A DNA stretch of 64,000 bases from Patiria miniata (Eukaryota; Echinodermata; Asteroidea; Valvatida; Asterinidae). How positions within the stretch are numbered: the stretch's first letter is position 1; each line of letters starts with the position of its first letter. The position numbers and the translations under genes are program-made. The stretch covers positions 9,114,927 to 9,178,926 of the forward strand of contig NW_024037063.1 in the NCBI RefSeq assembly GCF_015706575.1, written 5' to 3'. Under the pieces are notes generated by a model, which saw only the letters and a program-made list of their open reading frames with translations, searched no databases and was not told where the DNA came from. This document shows, piece after piece, positions 1-10,817 of the stretch.

Positions 1-566
1 CAGCTGGGCGACATTTTCAAGATGACAAGCCGCCGTTTTATACGCTGAAGGAAAAGAATGGAAAACTTATTCATGATCTTATGAAAATAATTTAAATGCC
101 GGAACAGCTATAAAAAATAAGCAAAGATAAGCTCACCATATGATCAAGTACATTTTCATCATGTATAAGTATGTACTGCTGCTGTATTGAATGAGTGCGC
201 TCGATGTTATGCACAAAAATTAACGGAAGTTGCGGTAGGAGCATAAGTCCGCCCTCTTTGTTCTTGACATTCTTCACTTCTTTCTACTTAAGAGGGGAGT
301 GAAAATCGCGTCAGCTTTTCGTCATTCCATACCTCGTTCTCGTTTCAATCAACACGAGAACGGGGTTTCAAATATGGCATTTCTGGGGCTCGTGTTGCCT
401 AAAGTGTAAGTGGTATATTTAGGGTATTTTCGACATCGAACGTGACTTTGCTCATTTTTGACAATTTTGCATTGGATTTTAGGTCGGACTCTCTTGGGTT
501 GGTCTCCTATTGGATTCGATACATAATTCACCACCTAAACCTTGAGTGCTAAGGCAGTGCAGCAAG
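1..566. other. Upstream region of candidate first exon
   Basis: No convincing coding sequence is seen here. The stretch precedes the candidate start codon at 567 and would hold promoter and 5' untranslated sequence if that exon is real. An ATTGG (inverted CCAAT) box is visible near 507, but no clear TATA box lies at a proper distance. Promoter assignment is inference only. Confidence 0.25.
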
Positions 567-633
567 ATGTCAGAACAGGAGGCACCGCCTGATGGACAGG
601 CGGCTGGAGGATCATCGTCCTCCGAGTTAGACG
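567..633 (+). CDS. Candidate first coding exon (ROCO-like host gene)
   Basis: ATG at 567 opens a short reading frame beginning MSEQEAPPDGQAAGGSSSS and ending at a canonical GTAAGT splice donor (exon end 633, phase 1). The peptide is acidic, then Gly/Ser-rich, and looks like a disordered N-terminus. The start is chosen because it follows a purine-rich context (AGCAAG) and the frame leads straight into a strong donor. The phase (one leftover base) fits the acceptor phase of the candidate exon at 26459 and of the exon at 59661, so it may start the Roc GTPase gene on this strand. That join spans about 26 kb of transposons and is unproven; it could instead be the first exon of another gene or a chance match. 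Confidence 0.45.
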
Positions 634-2384
634 GTAAGTCCACACATTGTCAAATATTACCATGCACTAGTAGTAACAATCTTGGTGTTCGAAGTCCCCC
701 CATTCAATTACCCCTTGATTCATGTAATAACATGCCTAATATCACTTGCACTGCCCAAATTCCTGCTGCTGCCAACCATAATGGGTCTTATGCCAACCGT
801 AGTCGGCCATATTGAATTGAAAGTGAGGTAAAATCTTTATTTTTGGAACTTGCGAAGAGATATGCAAGTAAATTACTAATTAATTCAAGTCTGATTCAAT
901 TAATACATTAAAATTCGTAACTAAACATTCCCTGATTTTTTAAGCCAGATTTAAAAAAAAAAAGACAGTAAAATAAGGCTGCATAAATAGTCTTGCGCCA
1001 TCCCATTCAACGGTTAAATATTTATGAAATTCATTCAGGGAACTCGACAAAAATGGCTAAATGCATAAAAACCATTAACCTTCCTTTCTTACCAGCCGTA
1101 TTCAGGCCTCAGGGGTATCTAGTCACATGCACTGCCTGTAAAGAGAAACCATGGAATAGAACTTATGTACTTTTGTCAATACTCTGTCAGGAGTCAGCAG
1201 CGGCTACTGTTGGCACAGCTGAGAAGAATAAGGAGTTCTCGCTTGTACTAGAGGGCAATCAAACGGCTGCCTGCAAATCCTTAGTCTATGTAATAGACCC
1301 TGGCCCTGGCATAGCCGACAATGGTCTATGATACGTAAACAGATTCGGCGATTAATTATGCAACTGGACAGCGTATGACCTCGAGAAACTGACCAACCAG
1401 CAGGTGGTTTTCATTTTTGTACAAGTTGTTGCATTACAAAAAACTCGGCATCGAAATTGACGAATCACAATCTTAGTCCTGATTTCGGAAAAAAATGACG
1501 TCACGCATGCTTAGATATATTAGGCGTTCGACAGGAGACTGGCTCAGTGGATAATGGGTGATACTCAGACTAGTAAATCCTCTGCTCTGCATGTGCAGTA
1601 ACAACAATTCCAATGACAAACGTGGGCCTCCGACAAATTAATCATTTCCTAGAGTTACTTACCATTATCATTTGAAACACACATTGTATGTTTTGCTAGG
1701 CACACAGGCGTGTAGTGGGCTGATGCACTTCGCCCCCCCCCCCAAAAGAAGTTTACAAACTACCACTAAGCTTTGAGTTGTCCCCTGAAAAAGAAAAATA
1801 AGAAGATGGTTTAGATTCTGTTTCGCACCACTCTTCATTGTTCAACTTACAATCCACAAAATCGCCGAAAATCATGTGTGTCACCACTAACTATAAAACT
1901 CGGATTCTAAAGTGATAACCACTGTCACAAAATAAAACTGAGGTACAAACAGAAAAAAGTGAAGAAGAGAAACAAGAAAATAATTCACCAATTAATTGTA
2001 TCACAAAATTAGACTATTTACAATATTTACAAAGATCCGGAGTCTTGGATTGAATTCTCATAATTAATTCTATTTAGGAGTTTCACATTCTACTTCAGGA
2101 CATCAGCCCACAAATTCAATTTATCAGGCACAATTACAACAATTCACAAATATCAAGCAATTTAAGCCAGGGCAATATTTGACAAAATAGTTTGAGCTAT
2201 ATCTTTTGAAGTAGATAGAGTATGGTGTTTATTTTACTGAGGTTGTAGACGGTGCCTTGAGGAACATTTCTAAATTCCGGAAACAAAACCGTTTGACCTT
2301 CACTTAAGTGAAATAAAAGTTGAATAGAACTCGAAATCGAAAGCATTTTACTATATACAAATAAATTATGAAAGTGTTGAGATA
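634..2384. other. Presumed intron sequence, no clear gene
   Basis: Mostly AT-rich non-coding sequence. It contains a possible alternative exon (separate entry at 1096). Near 1531-1545 there is a tRNA A-box-like word (TGGCTCAGTGG) without a recognisable B box, perhaps from an old SINE. A short C-run lies near 1733. Nothing else could be assigned. Confidence 0.3.
1096..1331 (+). other. Possible alternative or terminal exon
   Basis: A good pyrimidine tract and CAG acceptor (TTTCTTACCAG) precede an open frame from 1096 to a TGA at 1331. The frame continues phase 1 from the exon at 567-633. It reads VFRPQGYLVTCTACKEKPWN and onward, and is rather Cys-rich. A weak donor at 1138 would define a 42-nt symmetric exon instead. 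No domain is recognised. It could be a short alternative 3' exon, a cassette exon, or chance. Confidence 0.2.
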
Positions 2385-2644
2385 GATAGATAGACTGGTT
2401 TATTAAAAATCACCGTGGCGGCACATGCCGAATTAAGATGACAATACAATGTTGAACCATTAAAAATCAACTAATACGAAATTTACATTCAATAAGATAC
2501 GGTCCCCATTTAAATTTAAAAAAAACCTTAAAAAGTGTTAATGTTTAAAATACGATTGACATTAAAAAATATATATCTGTATCAGTTGCTCCAGCTAAAC
2601 GGTATAATCCGCATCCCGCTAGAGTTGGGGCGGCTGTGCTGGAG

Positions 2645-4560
2645 CTAGTTGACTTTGGTTTTGGTTCCCTCCCCAATGACGTGGTCTACTAAGGTTTGTT
2701 TAAACTGGTTTAAGTCGGGTATGGTGGTGATAGTGTTTGGCAGGTCGTTGCAGATGGGGATCGTTGACGGGTAGAAACTGGTGCTATAGAGCTTGGATTT
2801 AGCGTTGGGTCGGTGGTATGAAAACCGGTGCGAGCTCCTAAGGCTTTTTGTTTTGGGCCTAAGGTCGTGTTTGACTTCAACGAGGTTGTGAGAGATCTTG
2901 TACATCATGATTAGTCTAGCAATGGAGCGACGTGTTTCTAGCAGAGGCCAACCAAGCTGGTTCAACATATCTGTGACACTGGCAATCCTGGTGAAGTTGT
3001 TACAACACATCCTGACAGCGTATCTCTGGATACCTTCAAGTTGATTTTTTCTTCCTCGGTGAAGGTGGCCAAGCCGCAGACACAATTCTCTAGTTTGGGG
3101 CGGGCGAGAGACTGGTAAAGTTGGGATTTAACCTTTCTGCTACAGGATTTGAAGTTTCTTCTGATGATGCCAATGGTCTGCCTAGCATTGTTAGTAACTT
3201 TGTTGATGTGAGACGACCAGCTACAGTAAGCACTCAGGATGAGGCCAATATATGGGTGATTGGTAGTAGTTTGGAGAGGTCTCTGGTTGACAAAGCATTT
3301 GTCTGAATTGAATTTCATTTCCCATTCCCTCTCCAATCTGCACGGAGCATCGTTTTGCATGGAGGTAGCATCAGATGTTTCTTCTACTTCTCTGTAAAGT
3401 ATGGCGTCATCAGCGAACAGTCTGATTTTCGAAGAAACATATGAAGGGGTGTCGTTAACGTAGAGGAGAAATAGCAGGGGTCCCAAGACAGTGCCATGGG
3501 GGACCCTAGATAAAACTTCAGCTGTTGTAGAACTTTTACCCTCCAGGACGACTTGCTGGGTACGTGTTGTAAGGAAAGTTAAGATCCACTTGTGCACATT
3601 ACCGGTGATGCCATAGTGCCTCAGTTTGGTGAGAAGCCACTGATGTGGGACGCGATCGAATGCTTTTGATAAATCAAGTAATATTGCGTCAACCTGTTTG
3701 CCTTTCTCGATTGATTTAGCTATGTCATTATTGGTAATGAGGAGTTGAGTGTCACACCCTCTGCTTTTTCTAAACCCATGTTAGCAGTCTGTAAGAATAG
3801 CAGTCGGTACTGCTCAATGTGGAACATTATATGACAATGGATGACGTGCTCAAGATATTTACATACCACAGATGTTAGTGATATGGCGTGGTAGTTACTG
3901 GGGTCACTTTTACTGCCTTTTTTTGAAGACAGGAGACACGTTGGCTGTAGTCAAGTCATCTGGGAGGTCACCAGATTTTAAAGATTGGTTAAACAGCGCT
4001 GCTAGTAGTGGTGCCAACTCCATGCTGCATTCCTTAAGTATTTTATTAGGAATGTTATCTGGTCCCGAAGCCTTGGAGGGGTTCAAATCATAAAGAAGTT
4101 TCTCGATACCCTCAGCCACGATCTCAAGTGATTCAATGTTTGGAACAGACTGCTGTAGATTAGGGAGGTTGGATGTGTTTTCCTTGGTGAAAACTGATTT
4201 GAAGAAGGAGTTGAGAATGTTTGCCTTCCCAACTTGGTCTGAAACGGTGTCAGTGCCATTCTTCAGTGGATGGGCGCCTACATTGTCAGTTCGTTTTGAT
4301 TTGACATATTTCCAGAACTTTTTTGGGTTATGTTGGAAATCTTCCTCAAGCATACAGGAGATATCTTGCTGGTGAGCTCTGTTGAGGTCTCTTCAGTTTT
4401 CTTCTGTTTAGTATACATTCGTTGAAGCTTTCTGCTTTGACGACGGAGCGCAGGAGAAAACCATGGCAAGTTAAATCTCGTTGAGGAGTACTTGGATGGA
4501 ATGAACTTTTCAGTAAGTGCGTTGAGGGTGTCCCTCAGAAGAATCCAATTTTCATTAACT
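2645..4560 (-). pseudogene. LINE-A reverse transcriptase, frameshifted
   Basis: Downstream of the hAT insertion the element resumes with a basic linker (PWFSPALRRQSRKLQ) and the start of the RT (KASGPDNIPNKIL). Next come the finger/palm blocks (GFRKSRGCDTQLL, LLDLSKAFDRVPH), then VPHGTVLGPLLFLLY and the catalytic FADDAILY. A thumb and C-terminal region follow and end near 2645 (IPICNDLPNTITTIPDLNQF). Frameshifts near 3910 and 3085 split it into at least three frames. VPHG replaces the usual VPQG. The protein would copy its own RNA at a nicked target. It is not functional as written. Confidence 0.88.
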
Positions 4561-4568
4561 GTCCTTAG

Positions 4569-5812
4569 CAGTGATGTAGTGCCTTGATGCTGGGCCTTGG
4601 CCTTAAGGCTGCCTTAAGGCTGGATTTTAGGGCCTTGGCCTTGGCTTCGAGGCTTGAGGGCAAAAGCCTTGGCCTTGGCCTTGGCCTTGAGGGTTCAGGG
4701 CCTTGCAATTTTGAGTCAAGGCTCTTCAAGGCCCATAGATTTTTGCATTTTCCAGATAAATCTGTTCGAAATTTTGCTGTTACCATTTTAATCGTATTAC
4801 CATGGAGGAGGGAAGCACCCTATAGATTTGTGTGTTGGGCACACTTCCACTTTTGTAGCATCACATTTTGTTACCATTGTAGTAGATTTGCTGCAAAAAT
4901 ATTCTGTACACTTGTGGGGCTAATGAGATGATCACTTTAATTGCATATAACTATGGAATGGATCTGATTGGTTGTATATGTCTCCCTGATAAGTGCTAAA
5001 GATTTGCATGTATCTGTTTTAGATAATGCTGATATTTCTGACCTTGTTGGGCCTGCAAATAAAAATTTCCCAAATCAGTTTCTTGGATCCCCCTCTTGGT
5101 ACATTTGGGAGAATTGTGTGTCAATATAGAAGTAAATCATTATTGTGTTTAGTTGAACCATATTGAAGACCTGAACTTATACAGTGCAGTCATAAAACGG
5201 TGTAGGCCTATGCGAGCATGTTGATTGCAATTAAAGAAATGTTGTTCTTCGTAACGAGCAATTCGTGATGATAAGGGCGGATCCAGAGGGGCCAAAAGGG
5301 GCCATGCCCCCCCCCCCCAAAAAAAAAAAAACGAAACCATTTTTTTTATGTGACGTCGTAATAAAGTCGTAATAAAGGCAGGCAATGAGTGCACCACCAT
5401 CTTTTCCTCAAAAAACATCGGTTAAAATGGTCAGAAATTGCCTCAAATCGCACCACAGAGCATCTCAAATCCAAAATTGTTTCGAGGCCGTTAAGCGGGC
5501 CCCGAAGCCGAAGCCGTAATTTTTTGACCCGCTTTTTTTGGGGGGACCCAAATTTCTTTGCCCCCCCCAAAAAAATTGTGTTCTGGATCCGCCCTTGCGT
5601 GATGATGTGTCACTCATGTGACTATAATTAGTTCTATATCAGTGGTCATTTCATAAAACAGGGCCTTGGCCTTGGCCTTGGCCTTGAGGGTTAAGCCTTG
5701 GCCTTGGTCTCGAGGCTTGAGGGTCAAAGCCTTGGCCTTGGCCTTGGCCTTGAGGGTCAAAGCCTTGGCCTTGGCCTTGGCCTTGAGGGTCAAAGCCTTT
5801 GCTCCAACACTG
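4569..5812. mobile_element. hAT-like non-autonomous element, copy 1 (complete)
   Basis: A 1244-bp element runs from CAGTGATGTAG at 4569 to ...CCAACACTG at 5812, with imperfect inverted ends of CAGTG type. It is flanked by a perfect 8-bp direct repeat GTCCTTAG (4561-4568 and 5813-5820). CAGTG termini and 8-bp duplications are diagnostic of hAT transposons. Both subterminal regions carry runs of the hexamer GGCCTT (about 4590-4740 and 5662-5800), which may be transposase-binding repeats. No transposase is encoded, so it must have been mobilised in trans. It lies between the endonuclease and RT of LINE-A and is therefore younger than that element. A related copy lies at 8564. Confidence 0.88.
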
Positions 5813-5820
5813 GTCCTTAG

Positions 5821-6786
5821 ATTCAATTCATGGAGGACATTTTCACCAAAGTTCTTCAAATCATTACGGAAGTCTTCAAACTTCCCTTTTTTGTACAGGA
5901 AAAAATTGCGACGAACTGGTTTGGTAGTTACACCTCCAGCGTTAATCCGAATTTTCGACATGCTGTGATCTCCACAACCAAGAAGCACCCTGGTGGATTC
6001 AACGATGGTGGGGTTGTTTGTCATGAACAAGTCAAGAATACTTTCCTTCCGGGTGGGCTCAAGAGCAATTTGATCTAAGTTGAAGGAGTTACAGATGTCA
6101 ACTAACTTCCTGCACTGAGCAGAAAACTGGGCGCCAACCTTAACCAACCTATCGTCCAAATTGATGTCTTTCAAGTTGAAATCTCCTCCCAACCAAATTT
6201 CACCTTTTCCTTTGGTTAATTGATGGAGCTTTGAGAGAGATGTATCAAGTCTATCAATTGGTTCATGAGAGGAGTCTGGGTTGTAGAAAGCCCCCACGTA
6301 CACCTTCGTCTTAGGTCCACATTCAACGCGAACCCAGATACATTCAGCGTCCGAATTAAATTCATCCGCTAGATGACAGGAGAGGTTTTTGACAGCTATC
6401 AAGACACCCCCGTAGTCATCATTACGATCTTTTCTAAAGACAGTGGACTCTGGTGGGAAAAGCTCAGCATCAAGGATCTTTTCATTTAACCCAGTTTCTG
6501 TGCCAATAAGAATGTCCGGCTTATGTTCATGTCGGATAGCCAAAAGTTCAGAAGCCTTATTTTTCAGACTTTGAAAATTGATGTTAATGACAATAAGCTT
6601 CTTCGCTCTGGTGGGTTTCTTAGACTTTGTTTTTGCTGTGTCACGCAGGGAAGGATTTCGCTTCCTGGTTTTACAAAGCGGTTTGGGGGGTGATGCAGCA
6701 AGGGGTTGTACATCACTCAAAGACTGGTCTGAGTCAAGTGGAGTAAAGGGATTTCAGTTTCAAAATCATTCACAATACTAAATAGC
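5821..6786 (-). pseudogene. LINE-A APE-type endonuclease fragment
   Basis: The translated frame shows the ordered blocks of apurinic-like endonucleases: NINFQSLKNKASELL, IGTETGLNE (catalytic Glu), YGGVLIAVK, EIWLGGDFNL (Asp/Asn pair), SILDLFMTN and a terminal GDHSM in place of the usual SDH. This domain nicks target DNA to prime reverse transcription. A one-base frameshift near 6740 separates the upstream reading (SIVNDFETEIP) from FTPLDSDQS. The 5' side abuts the LTR-like insert and the 3' side abuts the hAT target duplication at 5813-5820. The N-terminal basic stretch (KTRKRNPS, KTKSKKPTRAKK) may bind nucleic acid. Confidence 0.85.
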
Positions 6787-7964
6787 TGTAGGGGACCCAA
6801 TGATACCCCTTTAATTTGTTGCATGTCCTTCATTGTCGCCCTTAGTTTTGTTCGTAACGGGTTGTCCGGGAAAACATTGCGCAATGATCTTTAATTTAGT
6901 ACGTGTATCATCACAAGTTTTAATCATTGGAAATGCGGGCCAAGGACTTTAAAATGTAACAACATTTGTTTATTTTTTTATCAATGTTCTCTTTGTTGTA
7001 AAATTACGAGGTTTGGCGGCCTGATATTAACTTTAAGTTTTTCCGAAGGGTTTAGACTTAACTACACGGGCATATAAATACCGCCCAAAAACGCGGGTTT
7101 TGGCACCGCCTGCCCTACTCTTTACAGGTAATCATGTCCTTTCTTTTACTCCCATTTTTGTAGCGTAAAATTCATTATTTTGTGGAAACTTTTGGGGTCA
7201 GATGGCCTACTACCTTTACCGCAATTTATCATAGACTGGTTTAATAAGGATGGGGATGGCTTTTGTTGGATTGAAAATGTGGAATTTAGGTGAAGTTTGA
7301 GGTAGTGTAATGTTGGAACTTTAACGTTGATTTTTGACAATAGTGACATGTACATGTACGTGCGTTGTGACCGTGTAAAACACCACATGGGTTAACGTGC
7401 AAGACTTACGAAATTTATTGGATTGTGGGATTAGATTTGGATTTAATGTGACATCAGTAATTTAACTGTAACACCTTTACATGTGTGGGATTAAGTGTAG
7501 TTACCCTGGATCTTTAAATCGCTCGTTGTCAAGTTTAGTAGGCATGGCGGCCGTGTTGGATACTCGGGGAGGGCTTGTGTGTGCGGTGAGTGTGCGTGCG
7601 ATCGTCGGTCAGCCAGCGCGCGGGGTTGACCTGTCTGCTTGTGTCCCTGACCCGTGTAGCCGGCGCTGCCTTCATGCCTATTCAGTTACATGTATGTTGT
7701 TTTAAGTTAAGTGTGGCCCAAATTGGTTATTATTGTTTAATGTTTATTGTGTATGTTTATTGATAATGAATTATGTGTAACAAAATTAACAGACCGCCTG
7801 CCCGACTCTTTACAGGTAGCCCCAGTCTCGGGGCCTGACTACCACAACTACGTGCAGAATAAACCCTCTGAGGGAAGAGAACTAATAACACTCGTGAACC
7901 TGCGTGCCTGGCCCCCTCCTTCCTCTCCCCCAGCCCCCCTTTCAACTGGCTCCGGTTCTCCACA
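6787..7964 (+). mobile_element. LTR-like insertion (candidate solo LTR) in LINE-A
   Basis: The insert begins TGTAGGGG and ends CTCCACA, the TG...CA ends expected of an LTR. It is flanked by TAGC at 6783-6786 and 7965-7968. Removing it and one TAGC makes the LINE-A frame continuous across the site (NVSGSL then FSIVNDF). A TATA-like box (GCATATAAATA, about 7070) and an AATAAA (about 7859) in + orientation fit an LTR of about 1.2 kb. A 25-bp word (CCGCCTGCCCTACTCTTTAC and neighbours) near 7105 recurs near 7793. No internal coding region is present, so a solo LTR is the simplest reading. Another class of insertion is possible. Confidence 0.65.
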
Positions 7965-8453
7965 TAGCGAACCAGAAACATTGGGGTGACCACACCCATC
8001 ACAAATCCATGAGGTACTACAATTAGCCAACAGGTTGTAAGTTTTACTACTCATGTTGATGCAAGCGGCATGATTCCATTTTTCACACTCTTCACATTGG
8101 ATACTCTTCTCTGGATAATAGCTTACTTCTTCTCCACAAACCCCTCACGGTGCAGGGGGGTCATCAAGCGAAGAGTTTAATGGAGGGCCTGGATTTTGGT
8201 TGACATCATTTCCAAGTCCAATCAACAAAACATGGGTCCAGGATAGGCCATGAGAGTTTATCAGAGTTTTGATAAATTGTTTACGAGGCAGTAACGTAGA
8301 TGCAAAATAACTGGTGCTTGTTGTGCCAATATCGTGATCACATTCTGTCAGCCTTGGGTCTATGGTTGTACTTACAGTTTTGCAGACCCGATCACTAATA
8401 CGTGCAAAAGTAAGCAGGAATCCAATCACAAAATAAGTAATGGTGAACTCCAT
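7965..8453 (-). pseudogene. LINE-A N-terminal ORF: 2A-like peptide and PHD-like finger
   Basis: Translation from 8453 starts MEFTITYFVIGFLLTFARIS, a hydrophobic, signal-like N-terminus. Residues about 81-90 read GNDVNQNPGP, close to the 2A ribosome-skipping consensus DxExNPGP but with Asn for Glu. A single in-frame TGA follows DDPPAP at about 8144. The same frame then continues with a Cys/His cluster (IQCEECEKWNHAAC...WICDGCG) typical of a PHD-type zinc finger. 2A-like motifs before such regions are known in APE-type non-LTR elements of sea urchins and amphioxus. The changed 2A residue may reduce activity. The ORF is broken by the LTR-like insertion immediately downstream. Confidence 0.7.
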
Positions 8454-8563
8454 GGTGGTTTAATCCAATTCAAAAAGCTGCAGAAGAGGCAGTAGAAAGT
8501 CGATGTCGATCTATAGATTGCACACTTTTTTTTATAAAATGGCCGACTTCAAGAGTCAATTAC

Positions 8564-9906
8564 CAGTGTTGGAGCAAAGGCTTTGACCCTCAAGGCCAAG
8601 GCCAAGGATTTGACCCTGAAGGCCAAGGCCAAGGCCAAGGATTTGGCCCTCAAGCCTCGAGGCCAAGGCCAAGGCTTAACCCGCAAGGCCAAGGCCAAGG
8701 CCAAGGCCCTGTTTTATGAAATGACCACTGATATAGAACGAATTACATGTATAGTCAAATGAGTGACACATCATCACGCAAGGGCGGATCCAGAACAAAA
8801 AACAAACAAAAAAGTGGGTCATAAATTACGGCTTGGGCTTCAGGGCCCGGTTAAGGGCCCCCAATTTTTTTTTGGATTCGAGAAGCTCTGTGGTGTAATT
8901 TGAGGCAATTTCTGACCATTTTAACCCTAAAGGGCCGGGTTATTTTGGCCATCTCTCAGCCGGGGGGGGGGGGGGGGGGGCGGATTCTGCCCCCCCCCCC
9001 AAGATCTCGGCCATCGAGTGATGAAAAATTGTGAAACTTGGCACATGCATAGAGCAACTCTTCCTTAACATACCCAAGAAATTTCATGACTCTAGGTCAA
9101 AGGGTTTTGGAATTATGGCTTATTATTTTTCATATGTACGAATGGCAATTCTGCTCTGTGTACACGACGTATATGCGAAAATGCAGTTTTCACGGCGCGT
9201 AGCGCCGGAAATTTTTTCGCTACGAGGCAACCCGTGGTCCGATTTTTATGTTTTTGGTATCAAAAGATGCGCAAAGCTCGAGGCTAAAAAGTCGTAACAG
9301 CTCGGGTCGCGAAAACAATTTTTTTTAGAGGCTATCACGGAAAATGTTGAGGGGGGGGGCGGGTTCCGCCCCCCGGCCCCTTTAGGGTTAACCGATGCTT
9401 TTTGAGGAAAGATGGTGGTGTACTCATTGCCTGCCTTTATTACGACGTCACATTAAAAAAAATGGTTTCTTTTTTTTTAGTGGGGGGGGGGGGGGCATTG
9501 CCCCTTTTGGCTCCCCTGGATCCTCCCTTATCATCACGAATTGCTCTTTAAGAAGAACAACATTTCTTTAATTGCAATCAACATGCTCGCATAGGCCTTC
9601 ACCGTTTTATGACTGCACTGTATCTATTAAAGTATAAGTTCAGGTCTTCAATATAGTTTAACTAAACAAAATAATGATTTACTTCTATATTGACACACAA
9701 TTCTCCCAAGTGTAACAAAAGGGGGATCCAAGAAACTGATTTGGGAATTTTTTGATTTGCTGGCCCAACATGGTCAGAAATATCAGCATTATCTAAAACA
9801 GATACATGCAAATCTTTAGCACTTATCAGGGAGACATATACAACCAATCAGATCTATTCCATAGTTATATGCAATTAAAGTGATCATCTCATTAGCCCCA
9901 CAAGAC
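8564..9906. mobile_element. hAT-like element, copy 2 (one end missing)
   Basis: Starts with the same terminus as copy 1 (CAGTGTTGGAGC at 8564). It then shows the GGCCTT hexamer runs (8580-8712) and the same internal sequence in inverted orientation relative to copy 1. Homology to copy 1 ends at about 9906, where the sequence passes directly into a Gypsy-type gag zinc-knuckle coding region. The opposite terminus (4569-4911 in copy 1) is missing and no target duplication is visible there. It looks like a rearranged or truncated copy joined to the retrotransposon through a short shared word (CTTGTGGGGCT). It carries a piggyBac-like insert at 8925-9387. Confidence 0.75.
8925..9387. mobile_element. 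piggyBac-like TTAA element inside hAT copy 2
   Basis: A 463-bp insert begins CCCTAAAGGGCCGGG and ends CCCGGCCCCTTTAGGG, with inverted ends. It is flanked by TTAA at 8921-8924 and 9388-9391. The corresponding position in hAT copy 1 (about 5422-5425) has a single TTAA and no insert, so the empty site is visible within this window. TTAA duplication with CCCT-type ends is the piggyBac hallmark. There is no transposase, and the inside includes poly-G/poly-C stretches (about 8958-9000 and 9342-9380). It inserted after the two hAT copies diverged. Confidence 0.85.
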
Positions 9907-10817
9907 CGACAATTTGAAGCAATATGGCCCATCTTGCCACACTGGTAACACCGTCTACTAGCATGAGGCCTCTCTGCAGTACTGTTGGTTTGTTGCGATG
10001 GCTGGCTGGATTTTGGTTTGGTCGAGTCTGCCTTTTTCTTGCCCCACGAGTGTGCCTCCAAATATTGGTCGGCGATCTCTGTCAACGCTGTGAGTGACTT
10101 TGGCTTACGCTCTTTAAGAAATAGAGCAAGGTCCCTCTCTGCTACCTCCAGTATCTTCTCTGACACAAAGAGATCTAATACATGATCATAAGATTTTTCA
10201 ATATCGCCAAGCTCAATCCATCTCTCCAGATAGCCCTTCACTCTATCGGCAAATTGTCTGAAACACTCACCTGATTCACGTTTCGAAGAACGAAACTTCA
10301 GTCGAAATCCTTCTTCCGTAAGTCTGAATCTGTTCAAGAGAGAAGCTTTCATTTCATTAAAATCTTTAGCCTTATCAGCTGGGATCTTAGAGTACACCTC
10401 CAATGCCTTACCTTTAAGGAGGGCACTAAGAGCCAAACCCCACTCTTCCTCATACCATCCACTCAACTCGGCGAACTGCTCAAACCTACGAAGATAAGCG
10501 TCTAAATCATGTGAATGATCATTGTACGCAGGAAGTTTGGGTATTTTAGCATCATGTGAACCGTTGAATGTACTGTGTGTGGTTGGCGCTTGGATAGAAC
10601 GCGGTTCCTCCATTATGCGTAAGTCATAAACTTTAACTTCGCGCTCATGCTACCGCTCTCTCTGACTCTCTTCGCGTTCTAATTTGCGCTCTTCACGTTG
10701 CTCTACTTCTTGCTGATGACGCAATGCAGCCTCGTCTCTTTCACGCGCAAATTTAGCTAGTTCGGTTGCCTCGAGACCTATCTCTTGGCCAAGCCGGATA
10801 TACTTCTCAAACTCCAT
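9900..10817 (-). pseudogene. Gypsy-type Gag with zinc knuckle, truncated
   Basis: Reading from an ATG at 10817, the frame encodes a basic/acidic coiled-coil-like N-terminus (MEFEKYIRLGQEIGLEATEL, then ERDEAALRHQQEV). There is one in-frame TAG near 10650. The frame then continues into a Gag domain (LDAYLRRFEQFAELSGW; FNEMKASLLNRFRLTEEGFR; LFVSEKILEVAERDL) and a CCHC knuckle (CYQCGKMGHIASNC). Gag packages element RNA into particles. The frame runs into hAT copy 2 right after RSCG, and no protease or polymerase of this element is found. The tRNA-Pro-like primer site and LTR lie upstream in the right order. Confidence 0.85.

Larger units (their letters stand above)
2385..8560 (-). mobile_element. 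LINE-A: non-LTR retrotransposon (CR1/L2-like), nested insertions
   Basis: A - strand non-LTR element read from about 8560 (5') to about 2385 (3'). In order it has an N-terminal segment with a 2A-like motif and PHD-like finger, an APE-type endonuclease, a reverse transcriptase, and a 3' end with AATAAA near 2400 followed by a short (TATC)n tail. The tail is typical of target-primed elements that end in microsatellite-like repeats. It is interrupted by a hAT element (4569-5812) and an LTR-like insert (6787-7964). Both are cleanly removable because the flanking LINE reading resumes at each junction. Frameshifts and in-frame stops show it is dead. The CR1/L2-group placement rests on motif style and is less certain than the LINE identity. 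Confidence 0.85.

Noticed and set aside
1528..1600. tRNA-like segment with A box TGGCTCAGTGG
   Set aside because: No B box and no cloverleaf could be drawn; at most an old SINE head.
6850..6880. Second primer-site-like word (GGTTGTCCGGGAAAAC)
   Set aside because: It resembles the primer site at 11173 only in part and lies inside the LTR-like insert, not next to an LTR edge.
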